This document shows positions 47,801-51,639 of a stretch of DNA of 64,000 nt, one piece after another. Origin of the DNA: a virus; the IMG/VR virus record IMGVR_UViG_3300020448_000004, positions 1-64,000 of that record; one strand, 5' to 3'. Position 1 is the first letter of the stretch. Every line of letters begins with the position of its first letter. The translations under genes and the position numbers were made by a program. The notes under the pieces are model-generated. The model searched no databases and had not been told where the DNA came from. It saw only the letters and a program-made list of their open reading frames with translations.

Positions 47801-47982
47801 TCATATTCAGCACTCGAAATATCTGTATAACTTAAAATATTGTTTAAAATATCGTACGGTTTACCACTTTTCTCCTGTGACTTGTAGTATTGTACTAACA
47901 AGTCTACAAAAGACTGATCCTCTTCTTTTATAAACGCAGGGATCTGGTCCTGTAACCTCTGGGATACCTTAACTGACTTCAT
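26896..47982 (-). CDS. Mosaic giant virion protein, 7028 aa
   Basis: A single uninterrupted 21-kb frame. Residues 1-60 (QIPAFIKEEDQSFVDLLVQY) and ~680-740 (DAEIDYTTINAPQIIKTIQD, then ILFSENVDVSYPKDEL) resemble the N-terminal part of large marine-myovirus baseplate proteins. Further along, by approximate residue: GxGY beta modules (340-640, 1130-1370, 3060-3255); YHYH domain (1430-1560); SBBP-like beta-propeller (1858-2230); LamG/ConA-like domain (2230-2440); Cys-anchored helical repeats (3900-5145) enclosing a second LamG domain (4355-4520); FTC/YPR beta repeats (5170-5560); a split Ig-like domain containing a cupredoxin-like insert (6795-7015). It lies in the gene 7 slot between gp6 and gp8. 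A baseplate-anchored fibre or needle-like adhesin is inferred. Confidence 0.85.
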   Translation of the reverse strand: MKSVKVSQRLQDQIPAFIKEEDQSFVDLLVQYYKSQEKSGKPYDILNNILSYTDISSAEYDPNFISSTSIVLNRIGATDQNITVETVDNFLEKDGTIKIDNEIIFYEETTKSPEVVFTPGVNKLEFDKKIQELESIRSLFNGTQTSFQLKLLGTPITPSSVEYLRVIVNGLQLEPNVDYFLDGSNIRFQTPPANLTGSTTVTKIEYLIGYTSVPVRVLDVINITNDLIGATILPLRLNTAVYTPLSTVSCLVAVNGVQQIPFTDYTVYNDHLILKKAVSLNDKITVRSVELIAPQFGKGASAIARVSDNKVTDLIVKEGGQDYRINFTPKVTILTPEGVTGKEATAEALVNGIKNVQLIDGGQGYTSANPPVVVFDTPADPSGSIAKATVTVDDASGQVTGINVQSSGSGYDTIPSISFTNAAGATISDAEIDSEGKVVDGSIKVLNKGLHYTTAPEVYIDSPVDPIGITASAIAVLDDQSRVDRIEMISPGRGYVTAPRCRIIDPIGAQILDVKVSGGKLTDIQLLTGGSGYNDAPSVYIVDNRKNLSGEAIGGTGATAVATIFNGEITDINITSFGDGYSDTEPPQVFIASPKAAAASCDVGFQEVTGFTVHSHGSEYQPSQFKNCKRGVSGVSSYDIRGNQVFTNEAQSIQSSHEVGTSIENLDSLFAKTLYERFVNQFLPDAEIDYTTINAPQIIKTIQDFYVSKGTKTATEYLFKILFSENVDVSYPKDELIKPSAATWSVDTIIRVELISGSPVDILDSQLFQFADAVDTTVGNAVCLVENVIAINTGDRTIYELSISEETLEGKFSIPYKTTLVEPISTTESIITVDSTIGWPERNGIIIMGDSERIQYKEKSLNQFIECTRSKNGVVEDWDSGTPIYSDIFCYINRGQDTEVKLRVLGIAEATGTVLTDTGSYYLPSDKLNVASLGSSSTDQRVTSWLYNVKKLISVNNIEPGGLNNQTATVYTTNNHGLLVGDSVTIYGANPTVFNGTFAVTSRISGTVFSYQISAPAPNAPQGNILMSVDLNKGKSDEESINNSIAQFTTNVQNTFFNSNYSYIATTGIPNYKVGPFIGSALLPGNQRKLSRFPRIVDTVSRRDDLSFGPIGCWVNGVAVWSYKSQIKTKFGGITSFDIIDAGSGYDAASKPLIEITGGGGTGAAASVVVNGSLFNVDVTAGGSGYTSSPLVSIVGGGGFGATATAVITNGVVSKVLVETPGQGYTSAPTVSISGGNGTGATATAEVRGPIQSISVDTAGSSYTTAPNIKLNSGEGAVAQPIIINGRIVSIAIINSGSGYTSPPNVIINGDGYGAIAKATIGTFGEDKGRVLSISVENRGIGYSTGLTTIRCESIGQGASFTANVFEWTQNLETELSGLTDPSRGYVFAGYNTQYGGEYAHLSDPKQLRYVLGDNVFKDPSSGNLRELSAGLRHSPIIGWAFDGNPIYGPYGYIDAADQSSGIKRCVSSYRIKPILEFDTATNPNPIRTDGPLLSDKPAGTYIEDYEYVFQAGDLDQYNGRYCKTPEYPEGTYAYFVSIDASEAGLPVFPYVCGPQLYSRPDEWNYSQDAVQTNIPGDVVRFRDPYEDVDIDIERTPNQDTDTLVTEIGDEFIFEIEDTNRDGVISTEEQNELNYISEEPVLQLFDYYPSVSTRSQVDIEIDTTTKFEDAKISGFVVENPGISYKVNDKLFFDDTGTGGYGASAKVNAVQGISVSQYTSSLVNDSPLAKITTSGEHDLRVNDEIIVDSIPIIDQTNKTYRVKVVSGVETVDISQQGLGYNDDIPPTYEIVTGTGQDFKLELVQLESGAVNTVNIINSGSQYTPSSPPEVRVSHPQRYKKANYALTLLDENSSIEKIVKIKDIVTADDRTFYVVGEADDLDGDSAGLLAKFNSDGRLLWTRTMAPLQPAAGDKRCVFNRIYLENTSPHSIYVVGETIPNSVNLTYNPDLVVAKYTSGFDAQNNPTAVPVWQREIAGISGSTRRDYITSLTIDDNGQIYVGGTTDTNSPNPDDMWIALLDEQGAIKEKRKICTASGSEQLTDLKFTSNNNCIFVGVNDPAGTGEIIIGETNYDNVTINVSWSRQFGNTGYRFSNPKVTIDDYGSRYVTATAYQIANTKNTAVLYMKFSPSDYKTPSVVKLLAPTGVFEDIQSTGVKFDIFGNVDVGAYVKYAFNDHRAIIFKVSWNTSNILTAASVKQVSGIGFQPTTISNDNSGDTIIAGNKIESNELAILNFESTITGDETYNNTLTAGWSVDPTLDTSKWKYGAQSVNTSAAANRLSLDWGADVATNYTVEAWIAIGQSQYNAQSSTPNIFDVTPTTGDNAVVELEGDATSADFGKVRLKLGSNIYLSTSTTNWTTFDNETFIHVALVKSTPGVGTYVYKVFINGVEQIDVTSTTIDTQLKSILLFGKSSPVVASSIGGWVDNISVSSIAKYSDTFTPAQAVGSNKTVSAFCYKLDREQTKTGTYTLSTVQTGMQIQVAAAVNDFTFNTQVITSGDWALGPAGLQILDYADVVSNNVEGTYSFTSTDQIYETRTATIPTPLGRKLLLSTTVIPKFYIRDAVYQSIDTVKTVTFNQTANFTKGSILQQYSVIGGQDVVSAYGTIVNVRASQGQVDIGNIIGNFDTTKKLKSTANDVNLINQTFLVETTIPQWNTNFSYTTGDEVYNAGRIYTAGSTGVSGATAPVHTIGTVTDGNINWVYTRDAGSFDIDLANTSYSGGTLNQFSSWRPFIAADYSIRIEAVYDGSAFIKGDNIDADAVGLSATFDATGKIITIAGLVGVKKFHLTSNLDKDIIPTGALAFTDLVFCVSTSRHNFTQNEIIFVEGFTTTEYGGSFFIEEVLDTRRFLYRLRSTAVQNPSFTSSTIASVNIYAKHPQLLFVRKHQYIFDLDDPSNFGYYMSFSKDNQYKLEYPFVNIVREGIPGLTDQTSPKPLVKFIVDEDVTNISYYFDPSRTLPTNSPVGEASFIDVIQTPYKGTFTINQILSDTEFTFPLLVEPEKTTAPLGSTETGLARASYSTTSLKAIGPIASIKLVNPGGFYQKLPIVTDISSDREIEKIRITSGGTEYINGIYYNVPIAGDGEGGLCNITVADDGELTGVITAVELTSPGKGYTTASIDIDTIPGILGSLLQGSGGQLDVVIPAEGSGASVFLQGNSIGKIKKLKNNEFGFGYSHDYTLRPEITFPVNLQLFNTAILSEIKVTNPGSGYTSVPRVVIEGGGGSGADAEAIVKNNRLSEVIIKNPGSGYSSEPTVTLKSEFNYVVNLDLGYLQFNFPHGITTGAAIQLRAEDLGSTVGVLPKPSSAGLVSLSSTTTYYAIAGEANSLEADQLRIALTQVDAESGNFITFLTQGDGRQILLTEVFGGQATAIVQTSRFLKGELVYQGSSLETATATGYVSENEGWQIGPRILKLENYNGTWTVGERVTAQVSRASGLIDNLSIARGTLNIDSMTTTTGQFIDDVGKPSEIVQKIQDSYFYQNFSYVIKSQTPINEWRKSILETNHPVGFNMFGELSLAAGKDISGRKVVSDLVKEVNIFSATNINQITSFANSQPIYTEFNNTEVLFRQRRLTNSEEILTSIVKKLDNIDNDFNGVKTQFALNVEGDSVTATDDQLLILINGVAQSPGTAFTTSGPSVVFSEPPKAPSRIKFRNLTFSQINIIRYTFSSTSGIFPLTGKPIRSLQNEGTATVIDSGVDYIDVIDVEGTFQIGDNVLASSSGFDGVLSAVNGLTSKTIYEQGERITNLQGDFAIIEENNLRDGVVDARLVVSRTSGTSEFETGDFNIKFNDTIYSAASKIAARVTVIAPYTDDSSQQIIDTVDLSPPSTFFGLIFQRVPSITYPNTILDNISETVINPEELYEEGTANNQDFLDFEEVRNQEIRYNYLSGSQFTAGDSIRNKQIYYDNASLVGVDDQRSFDAAVLIRKNARFIAEEAVGLMKAFYPSFTVPSLGGDRDCEDDIVDILNIVAYQLEVDGNSEIWDAASTYVQGNAIYHVDGEVAQTIYAFNKARDLAIQCIRNETISTNTTNLPQYRDPTITEEFAVISNSHGDARDLILANKWFIAYEALHYAKTQNPGYNVSGGDVHCLSDIVDVLEAMVYNLAHGGNNFVYKATKKTLQYGVTSGDRDTIVNAFTKARDIAIEVMRNNTWTKAGSHNWDQVKDLTITADTANPTCQAVASAITTLMNILITNLGSTASPGTVAAFEAAVTETAPSGAYAGYTNSCVNQANAITSYMRIITDTLQDPTGGTPATYQWSITNVPRVLPPYAFVDGETLRCAKHAYRDKSSGGFFVFGDTVRAVTSGATYDVIGSNAGNKWIFSKQISGVLQAGEYITNSKLTYANVSQDKLTFKTDSGSLRFTGSGSYATFPSSNAVLFGDGADAATGDYTMELWIRPASVTGTQRLIDLRESSSDTKLGILMSGQSLRLSIGASDVITVSSAITTINNWYHIAVSRSTSVTKLFVNGQQMGTYTDTNNYNANSKITVGAGWNNGNPFNGWIDNLVIRKGISQYNSSFTPPIIFNDSTNVSFALLGEAPFPMEQSAVYATYVNHIISTATADEVELWRSEITTEGVDLSREQYRICAEVIRKNIDYIAEEAVGRLKYRYPEFVIPGDGGMSGYGSNVCLRDTKSYIIPAIIDDLIAGGNFQTTIVGRAYIEGSGSLQHIGGEQLQSIYTWREVAKLCIDVITLDETNLEGSYSTKVRVPNYFASPASSQIQTDIMTLVDDLLDVIGPTGHRFRDGADLIYFNRKAIADESVFYIENKYQVQVGFSTVNKLTIPNRAKCVRDIRDHILPAIAGDLITGGNFETQAMIDSYLDNETNINYIEDELLAMIDAIEYAKKLAQKAIQGLLIGRNENPAQVAADFSDYYQMLYTDESVYRDDTITIDPKAYTGSDRDLDAANLLQQNAKTIAGEAVDILTKTSFAQSKKFRVPGGKVNCEDDIIDIIESVAHDLRFGGNSETYDAAALYLNTDLALSHVTNQSDETIYAFKLARDMSILTIRNRLGFTPYESEAATGGLGQAIARPDYYNNATTNGYYDAANEIENNIRFIATTAVGRGMSQYPNLAFSGGYNYQSCVDDVVDLLEALVFNLKHGGNNRMWYSSEFYITVGNAIQHISNQAAEVKYIFEQARDIAIQIMRQQIVTINGVTEGSAIYDSSITIDGTNTTVGNLTPTNVEYFPTTGNLRLTVNGHNLTTSDSIQLAPNSLTFTCDFDGNATNHTYPRPLDPSSGALLPVTAFTTNTFTVNVGTTANGTHDVTDAIYEEATGNLFLDIGTNNLNVGRHIKFSQDYAITFTCTKDGNTTNHAYPRPTDYASGKSLEVLEITDSAFTATGATYSPTTGAMTLTVPQHGFSNGDQIRLVNNSLNFTCTMDNNYSVHSYPRASDPASNQYLTISNVATNTFDVNVGSTNTLNYTPSNVVYSPTTGDMVITIGNHSLVPGSHIKIADNSLIFTCLEDNNATEHSYPRTTTTIHQSTAAVYEPSTGMMQLTVPQHGFSNGDQIKIATDSLTFTCGQDNNQTNHTYPRATDPAANSWLEISDVTANTFKVQVLLSTGIPSTNTTPHTYVSSATNNITWKKDRAYDVPLEVKAVGLTTITVNVLASGRIPSTNVTTHTFVNAATNAISAGGNYTHTFISAASGGVRFKDGRIKVNVNPAPTNEQYPHTFVSAVSGAVSYGGNHPHNFVSANTNAITFIIGGGGVRCVNEAASITTLMGIPINLFDSSNTSNPTSYLTGITRTLPLEWPLTGERAIRRDVSITYDSAGNGNCTTQSSAINTLWEILINTVDTAAQGNGSHLATITRTAPVTNNTVYKGGTCYDVTSAAHVLFKTLLHGLGSGTEMYKQSARLLIYNDTYTRLESYEKTLSQYPGYAGDASFAEPIQKAIVYDFITNGNARTLQLVNSWFDADGNFVAYPTLFRTRLLYHARMIKELMDHILKGTAPDPGVNANQPLYSLDGTNPDRELRPTATASHKLHQLFHLILTALQYSQFPTTYLRTQFDAGVAVYDGVINVANNFEPYDRVAYIVLGSNIPELDGTTYYVHPNSTSNKIVLTEYIDGEPIYLSPGLASQLHTLAVEVDPGVDRVPTTYGVRDVPTPIKAGFNLADVIYGGTSDATAQIVRMEDNLADIMYQAKYMTCNTFSAQGGGTGIKIQNGEMVVVQGATSNTGKVLATDNETYIKLIDYNGTFTAGDTIEGVTSGGTCTFVDEHDRILVNFRQGEFIATDKFFSTDTGSKATALIVRNNNGALIDNQSGRITYDISTVTGEFKPQDVIYGSVTDQIIEIESFVTLPNFGEYVHGRQITRLTYAQLITDTGVSDTFNVGDVLQVQSGGISIGWTVTVTEIDTNNNYVFVANETGTPEGVTISDIASNSQYQLAKVPVGTLFPSVYTQVANVTITDTTAYGKIAKITQFGTRAVLHLEGTSGTFQKNSQIIGDNSFKGACSSARFLRGRVRRFFRGFDGVQKAFKLTQGNGTQYFPDPAGHMMIFVNGILQPPGADYAFTAFSDNIQFTEAPAIGSTFHGVYKGKLRQLDDISFDFDSLRNSFNLKLNGVFYSLTLTDGVQSNTILPENNIICQLNGVIQEPGIGFEIVGSRIIFSEVPRAGSTFVAFSYVGSDVDVIAATVVPPIEAGDELIIDGEEETRTVALIESSNSLITFEYGGAVKGRNASALAEIEKGRITNAVLTNSGDGYNTRPQVDVISSTGFGGRIKALVGVARIDVKNAGQGYSLPSIIANTTVADDFLGPTGPALNGGIDIYDPNFIPVTGGTGVIENFITITESPRNITVNQGQTATFQVAAKVTISNVVAYQITVADKSVNHPYYSQGSGKGYNFTGGQFNSNAEAPTLVFVRGATYQFNQNDVTNATHALYFSEDATAYGGNSRYETGVVYRLNGNQVADYATYVAGFNAATTRSVSITVAADAPATLNYVCGNHQYMGSAINVNNGTLSYQWQKKDYGTSSWNNITGAISSTYTTAATTQADTNDEYRVGITSNGAVPVLSTASVLTVNIGATTLSSFTPTQIFDDD
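31300..32480 (-). repeat. FTC-DxNxTxHxYPR beta repeats in the giant protein
   Basis: Five tandem units of about 80 residues share YxPTTGxxxLTVxxHG, IxxxxxSLxFTC and (D/E)xNxTxHxYPRxxDP. The conserved Cys and His-x-Tyr-Pro-Arg recur in each copy. Downstream partial units with HTFVSAxxxAI extend the array. Confidence 0.75.
32550..36280 (-). repeat. Cys-anchored helical repeat modules in the giant protein
   Basis: At least six divergent copies occur, with Cys near residues 3955, 4080, 4623, 4784, 4938 and 5077. Each has (E)CxxDIxDxL, then a GGN(x)E motif, then a helix of YAFxxARDxAIxxMR type about 60 residues later. Sequence divergence is high, so duplication is old or under diversifying pressure. 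The second LamG domain interrupts the series. Confidence 0.7.
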
Positions 47983-48001
47983 CTCTTATTATTTTTGGTG
48001 C

Positions 48002-50095
48002 TTAGAAGCAAGTGTCAAACTCAGGGTATTCAAATACCGTGGTTGGATAATCAATTATATTTATCGAGGTTCCGTCAAAGTTGATTGGAGTAAAGTCTAA
48101 CGGATCAAAGTTTGGAATATTAGTTCCATCAATGGTGTAATCTATAGTGATTACTTGTGGGTTGAAAATAGTAGGATCTACACCAGTTCCTATATTTACA
48201 TTACCACTATCTAGCAGAACTGTAACAGGAATACGTGCTGTTCCATCAGGAGTGCTTGCTACATCTATAGGACCTAAACAAACTTCTCCAGTTTTATAAT
48301 TTACGGTTCCAACACCAGATTTAAGAATAACTTCTTTTTCATCAAGTTTTGTAACCATTATCAAATTACCTCTACCATCATCTCTTATGTTAACTGGTAA
48401 AAGTGCACTAGCATCATTTTCTACAAACGTACTGATACTCAATACTGAGTTTGTGGTTAGTTGTTGAGATGATACAGCAAGATCTAGTAAATTTTCTGTA
48501 TAACCTGTTGAGTAGAATGTACCAGTCTTTACTGATGAGAAATTAGGACTACAAGTTATTCCTCCAGATGAATCGGAAGGATTACCTGCACCAATATCTC
48601 CAGGATTAACTATAGAGTTACCAAAGTCTACACATTGAGTAAATGTGCTTCCAAATGGGAACCCTGTAACATTTAAACCAAGAGTCATAGTGGTTTGATT
48701 ACCAACTATGGCATTCTGTGATTGGTCTATCATTGTTTGGAATGCAGACTTATCAATTCTTCCATTAAATCTATTTGCAGATCCTTGAGTATTGTACTGA
48801 TCAACAGCACCTAGAACTCTAGAAGCAAGTTCATTATTAGAAAGTGTTGTTGAAGTGCCATCAAAGAACACATAAGTCTTAGGACGTATGTATAGAGTTG
48901 TAGGATCGATAATAACTGGTTCGATCGCTGCCATAGAGTATTTCAACAAATCATTCTTAATACGCTTCTTAGTAGTTGCGTTTAATGCAGCACCAGACTT
49001 AGTTTTTACAGCAACAAAGACCTTTCCGTAAACTGGTGGATAGATTCTTTCTCCACCATATGCAGTAACAGACTTTGCTTGAGGATAAACCAGTTTAGTA
49101 ATGTATTCATAGTCGGACTCCGTGACTGCTCTGTTTTGGGCACTGAATGCCCTTGGAGCATTGTACTTGATGGATATAACATCTTCTCCCATTTCACCGT
49201 CCTGAGAGGCATCTACGGTCGCTAGAGAGATGTTAGCAGATGATACAGCACGACCAGTATTATCTCTTACTTGACCTATAAAAGTAAACTTCTTACAACC
49301 ATTTGCTTCTGGTCCGTCTGTTCTAACATACTTTAGTCTTATAACCTCACCTGCAATTAGTTCTCTACCAATAATACCATCACCAAATATAATTGTATAT
49401 CTTAAATCATCAGTTTCTTCTAAAAAATATCCACGAGTTGTTCCATCAACATCAACAATGTTAGTAATTTTATTGTAAGTATCAATTTCCTCACTCTGAG
49501 CATTAGGTGAAATAGACACATAAAGCAAGTCTGTATCTATATTATCAACAGGAATTTCATATTTTCTTTTTTTAACATCAACAACATCATACTCATATGA
49601 AAGTAAGTTTCCTTGATATATGATTGTTTTGTTAAAAGATGCAATACCAGTCTGTTGATCTACCATTTGAGTGATCTGTTCTGGAACAGTAAATGTAAAT
49701 GCTCGACCATCAACAGATGAAACAAATACATCACCCGCAGGAATAGTTACGGTAGATGGGTAAGTGGTACTAGCACCAACAAATGTGGTTTGCACAGAAA
49801 AAGCGACACACGCTTTTGCTGCTTTTATTGATCTAGGTGTATAATTTAACTGTTTTGCTATCTTTACTACGTTGTCTCTTATTGTTGCTGACTCTAAAAA
49901 TGCTTCGTTCATCGCCATATTAGCGTTGAAAGCAGAATAATATGTATTGTATGCTAATACGTCTAGTAGATAAGAAGCAGCAGAACCCTCAAAATCATAA
50001 TCAGTGAACTCAGTTCGAGTTCTCATATATGATTTGATAGATTCTTTTATTTCTGAAAAATCTAAAGAAGTTAAATTTGAAGGTATTGCGGGCAT
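48002..50095 (-). CDS. 6: Baseplate wedge protein (gp6-like, baseplate J family)
   Basis: gp6 forms the ring that ties the baseplate wedges together. The 697-residue protein is near the T4 length (660). Its N-terminus has FSEIKESIKSYMRTRTEFTD, YDFEGSAASYLLDVLAYNTY and NMAMNEAFLESATIRDNV. That region is characteristic of gp6 and the baseplate-J superfamily. Central sections contain RYTIIFGDGIIGRELIAGEVI, IVVKTK-like strands and RAVTESDYEYITKLVYPQAK, typical of the family. The start directly follows the gp25 stop. Confidence 0.93.
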   Translation of the reverse strand: MPAIPSNLTSLDFSEIKESIKSYMRTRTEFTDYDFEGSAASYLLDVLAYNTYYSAFNANMAMNEAFLESATIRDNVVKIAKQLNYTPRSIKAAKACVAFSVQTTFVGASTTYPSTVTIPAGDVFVSSVDGRAFTFTVPEQITQMVDQQTGIASFNKTIIYQGNLLSYEYDVVDVKKRKYEIPVDNIDTDLLYVSISPNAQSEEIDTYNKITNIVDVDGTTRGYFLEETDDLRYTIIFGDGIIGRELIAGEVIRLKYVRTDGPEANGCKKFTFIGQVRDNTGRAVSSANISLATVDASQDGEMGEDVISIKYNAPRAFSAQNRAVTESDYEYITKLVYPQAKSVTAYGGERIYPPVYGKVFVAVKTKSGAALNATTKKRIKNDLLKYSMAAIEPVIIDPTTLYIRPKTYVFFDGTSTTLSNNELASRVLGAVDQYNTQGSANRFNGRIDKSAFQTMIDQSQNAIVGNQTTMTLGLNVTGFPFGSTFTQCVDFGNSIVNPGDIGAGNPSDSSGGITCSPNFSSVKTGTFYSTGYTENLLDLAVSSQQLTTNSVLSISTFVENDASALLPVNIRDDGRGNLIMVTKLDEKEVILKSGVGTVNYKTGEVCLGPIDVASTPDGTARIPVTVLLDSGNVNIGTGVDPTIFNPQVITIDYTIDGTNIPNFDPLDFTPINFDGTSINIIDYPTTVFEYPEFDTCF
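48058..48065 (-). promoter_or_regulatory. Possible late promoter, GATAAATA, inside gene 6
   Basis: GATAAATA on the minus strand lies 75 nt before the giant gene start, farther than the 22-30 nt of the other late promoters here. It may be fortuitous coding sequence. Confidence 0.3.
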
Positions 50096-50509
50096 TTATA
50101 TTGTCTCCAATAGGAAGTCAACAGTTTGTATCAAGGTTTCACCAACAATAGTATAGTCAAATTCAACACGAAGATTGTTTTCATCCTCTGGATCATTAAA
50201 AACTCTAACTTGACGAACATTAATTCTGGGTTCTAGTCTTTTAACGACGTTGATGATTTCTTCTTTTATGTCTTGTGCTAGAAAAACATCATATGGTTCA
50301 AATAATAGTTGTCTCAAACGTGATCCAGTCTTAGGTTGAAATGGTCTTTCACCCATTCCAGTTAATACTAAATTACGAACTGATTGTTTAATAGCGTTTT
50401 CATTCTTAACCACGGTAAAATCTTCAGTATTCGGATTTGCTCTCATCTGAATACTAAAGTCTTTAAATTGTCTGCTAAGAGTTCGTTCTGCTCTGAACTT
50501 GTACGCCAT
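50096..50509 (-). CDS. 25: Baseplate wedge protein (gp25-like)
   Basis: The 137-residue protein (T4 gp25 is 132 aa) shows the gp25/IraD-fold pattern. It has FKDFSIQMRANPNTEDFTVV, then AIKQSVRNLVLTGMGERPFQ and P, GSRLRQLLFEP, and the C-terminal VEFDYTIVGETLIQTVDFLL. gp25 nucleates sheath polymerisation through its EPR-type core motif; here LEPRINVRQVRV (about 91-102) carries it. It has its own late promoter 26 nt upstream and abuts gene 6. Confidence 0.93.
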   Translation of the reverse strand: MAYKFRAERTLSRQFKDFSIQMRANPNTEDFTVVKNENAIKQSVRNLVLTGMGERPFQPKTGSRLRQLLFEPYDVFLAQDIKEEIINVVKRLEPRINVRQVRVFNDPEDENNLRVEFDYTIVGETLIQTVDFLLETI

Positions 50510-50612
50510 TACTCAAAACTTTCATTTGTTTTAAGTATTTATCACGTTCGGGCATAGTTACTAACCATTTACCACTTTTAATAAAATCTTCACTAATATC
50601 TACTCGAATCAT
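50475..50612 (-). CDS. Small hypothetical protein (45 aa) overlapping gene 25
   Basis: This gene begins in an ATGA overlap with the stop of the 45-aa basic protein gene. It runs 35 nt into gene 25 in another frame. The protein starts MIRVDISEDFIKSGKWLV and has a basic middle (PERDKYLKQMK). No family is recognised. Coupling to the upstream gene is the main support; the gp25 late promoter lies inside it. Confidence 0.5.
   Translation of the reverse strand: MIRVDISEDFIKSGKWLVTMPERDKYLKQMKVLSNGVQVQSRTNS
50536..50543 (-). promoter_or_regulatory. T4-type late promoter, GATAAATA
   Basis: GATAAATA on the minus strand lies 26 nt before the gp25 start. It is embedded in the coding sequence of the small upstream gene. 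Confidence 0.6.
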
Positions 50613-50746
50613 TTACCCTGTCCTCGATAACGTTTTCTTGCTTTATTACGAGAAGTTGCAGAATACTTACTGTGTTGTCCTGTTCCTTGTCTTGTCTTTT
50701 TAGGTTTGGATTCAATAGTTTGACCCATACTGAAAGTTTTTGCCAT
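50609..50746 (-). CDS. Small basic protein conserved in T4-like cyanophages (45 aa)
   Basis: The sequence MAKTFSMGQTIESKPKKTR followed by HSKYSATSRNKARKRYRGQG is, to my recollection, a strongly conserved tiny gene next to gp25 in T4-like cyanophages. It is highly basic (many Lys/Arg) with no hydrophobic segment. Nucleic-acid or tail-tube-related binding is possible, but the function is unknown. The stop overlaps the next gene as ATGA. A 59-nt gap upstream contains an imperfect GAGGG...CCCTC inverted repeat. Confidence 0.8.
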   Translation of the reverse strand: MAKTFSMGQTIESKPKKTRQGTGQHSKYSATSRNKARKRYRGQGK

Positions 50747-50805
50747 AGTAATAATGTGGTTTTATGAGAGGGCACTCCTTCTAAGTGGAGATCTTTTGTA
50801 CTCCC

Positions 50806-50937
50806 TCAGTGTGAGTGACTATAATCTATATCTATATCCATTCCTGATGCGTCAGGAATCTCTGGCACATCTTCTTCTTGCCCTTCTAACATTTTTTTCA
50901 TCCATTCGTCAAAACTTTTCGTTTTAGTTTTTTCCAT
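50806..50937 (-). CDS. Small acidic protein (43 aa)
   Basis: I start it at MEKTKTKSFDEWMKKMLEGQ, because the longer frame upstream lies entirely inside the PAAR gene. The C-terminus is acidic and His-rich (EEDVPEIPDASGMDIDIDYS, ending HSH). It begins 4 nt after the PAAR stop. Similar short SFDEWxxKMLE proteins accompany baseplate genes in cyanophages, as I recall; function is unknown. Confidence 0.7.
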   Translation of the reverse strand: MEKTKTKSFDEWMKKMLEGQEEDVPEIPDASGMDIDIDYSHSH

Positions 50938-50941
50938 TGGA

Positions 50942-51469
50942 TTAACCACAGAGAACAGTAGGTGAACCATAAGCAACGACAGACTTACAGGGCCAGGATG
51001 CTTTTGGAACTCCTGCACCTAATGGGTCTAGCATTCTGGCAACTCTTCTCTTAAGGGCAAATACTGTAAATGTAGTAGCGTTTAAAATTCTTTCGTGACC
51101 AACACCACCTTTATCTTCTATAGTCAACAATCCACAAATTATCGGTGTTGGAATAATACACATTGCTTTTCCGCAAGGACACAAATAATTTATGATATTT
51201 GTAGTAGGAGATATATGCGGAGTAAAAACATCCAACTCTAACATAATGGGAAGTTTATTTACTAATACTGTTGATCTCTCAGGTGTCAACCCAGTTAAAG
51301 GAATCAATGGAGTGGGTGGCCACCAACAAGTTTTATCTTTTATCTCGATAGTAAATGGTATGGGTGGACTTCCGCAAGGTTGTTGATTATGAATAGTTGA
51401 AGGTATAGGAATCCCGTGCCCACTACAAGGTAGACCATTATGACTTGCAACTGGCATTGGTTTTCCCAT
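50942..51469 (-). CDS. PAAR-type baseplate spike tip protein
   Basis: PAAR proteins cap the central spike of contractile tails and sharpen the membrane-piercing tip (T4 gp5.4). The 175-residue sequence has the pattern in its N-terminal third: VASHNGLPCSGHGIPIPSTI, then HNQQPCGSPPIPFTI. This provides His and Cys residues for metal binding (His10, Cys15, His18, Cys32). A second Cys-rich part follows around YLCPCGKAMCIIPTP. It is larger than a bare PAAR domain (about 95 aa). It is TAATG-coupled to the upstream gene. Confidence 0.85.
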   Translation of the reverse strand: MGKPMPVASHNGLPCSGHGIPIPSTIHNQQPCGSPPIPFTIEIKDKTCWWPPTPLIPLTGLTPERSTVLVNKLPIMLELDVFTPHISPTTNIINYLCPCGKAMCIIPTPIICGLLTIEDKGGVGHERILNATTFTVFALKRRVARMLDPLGAGVPKASWPCKSVVAYGSPTVLCG

Positions 51470-51639
51470 TAGAAAGATGCGTCTGAATAGTCTTCTGTTT
51501 TTTCAAAAACAGCAGAGTATGTGAGTTCTTCTTTAAAATAGGATTGATATATCCTACCCCAGATGAGATCAAACTCCTCTTGGTTTAAGTTCTTGAATAA
51601 ACATTCTCCTCTTAGATAGATGTGATAAGTTGGAATCAT
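51469..51639 (-). CDS. Small conserved cyanophage protein (56 aa)
   Basis: It begins MIPTYHIYLRGECLFKNLNQ and continues with EEFDLIWGRIYQSYFKEELT. This resembles a short family of the form PTYHIYxxxxCLFxxLxxEEF that I recall from cyanophage baseplate regions. It is bounded by TAATG overlaps on both sides (1096-aa protein upstream, PAAR downstream), so its reading frame and start are well supported. Function is unknown, possibly a spike or hub assembly factor. Confidence 0.8.
   Translation of the reverse strand: MIPTYHIYLRGECLFKNLNQEEFDLIWGRIYQSYFKEELTYSAVFEKTEDYSDASF

Noticed and set aside
50593-50775. A 60-codon frame at the small basic gene locus
   Set aside because: The +1-shifted frame of the same region encodes the recognisable MAKTFSMGQTIESKP protein with coupled neighbours, so the other frame is a shadow.
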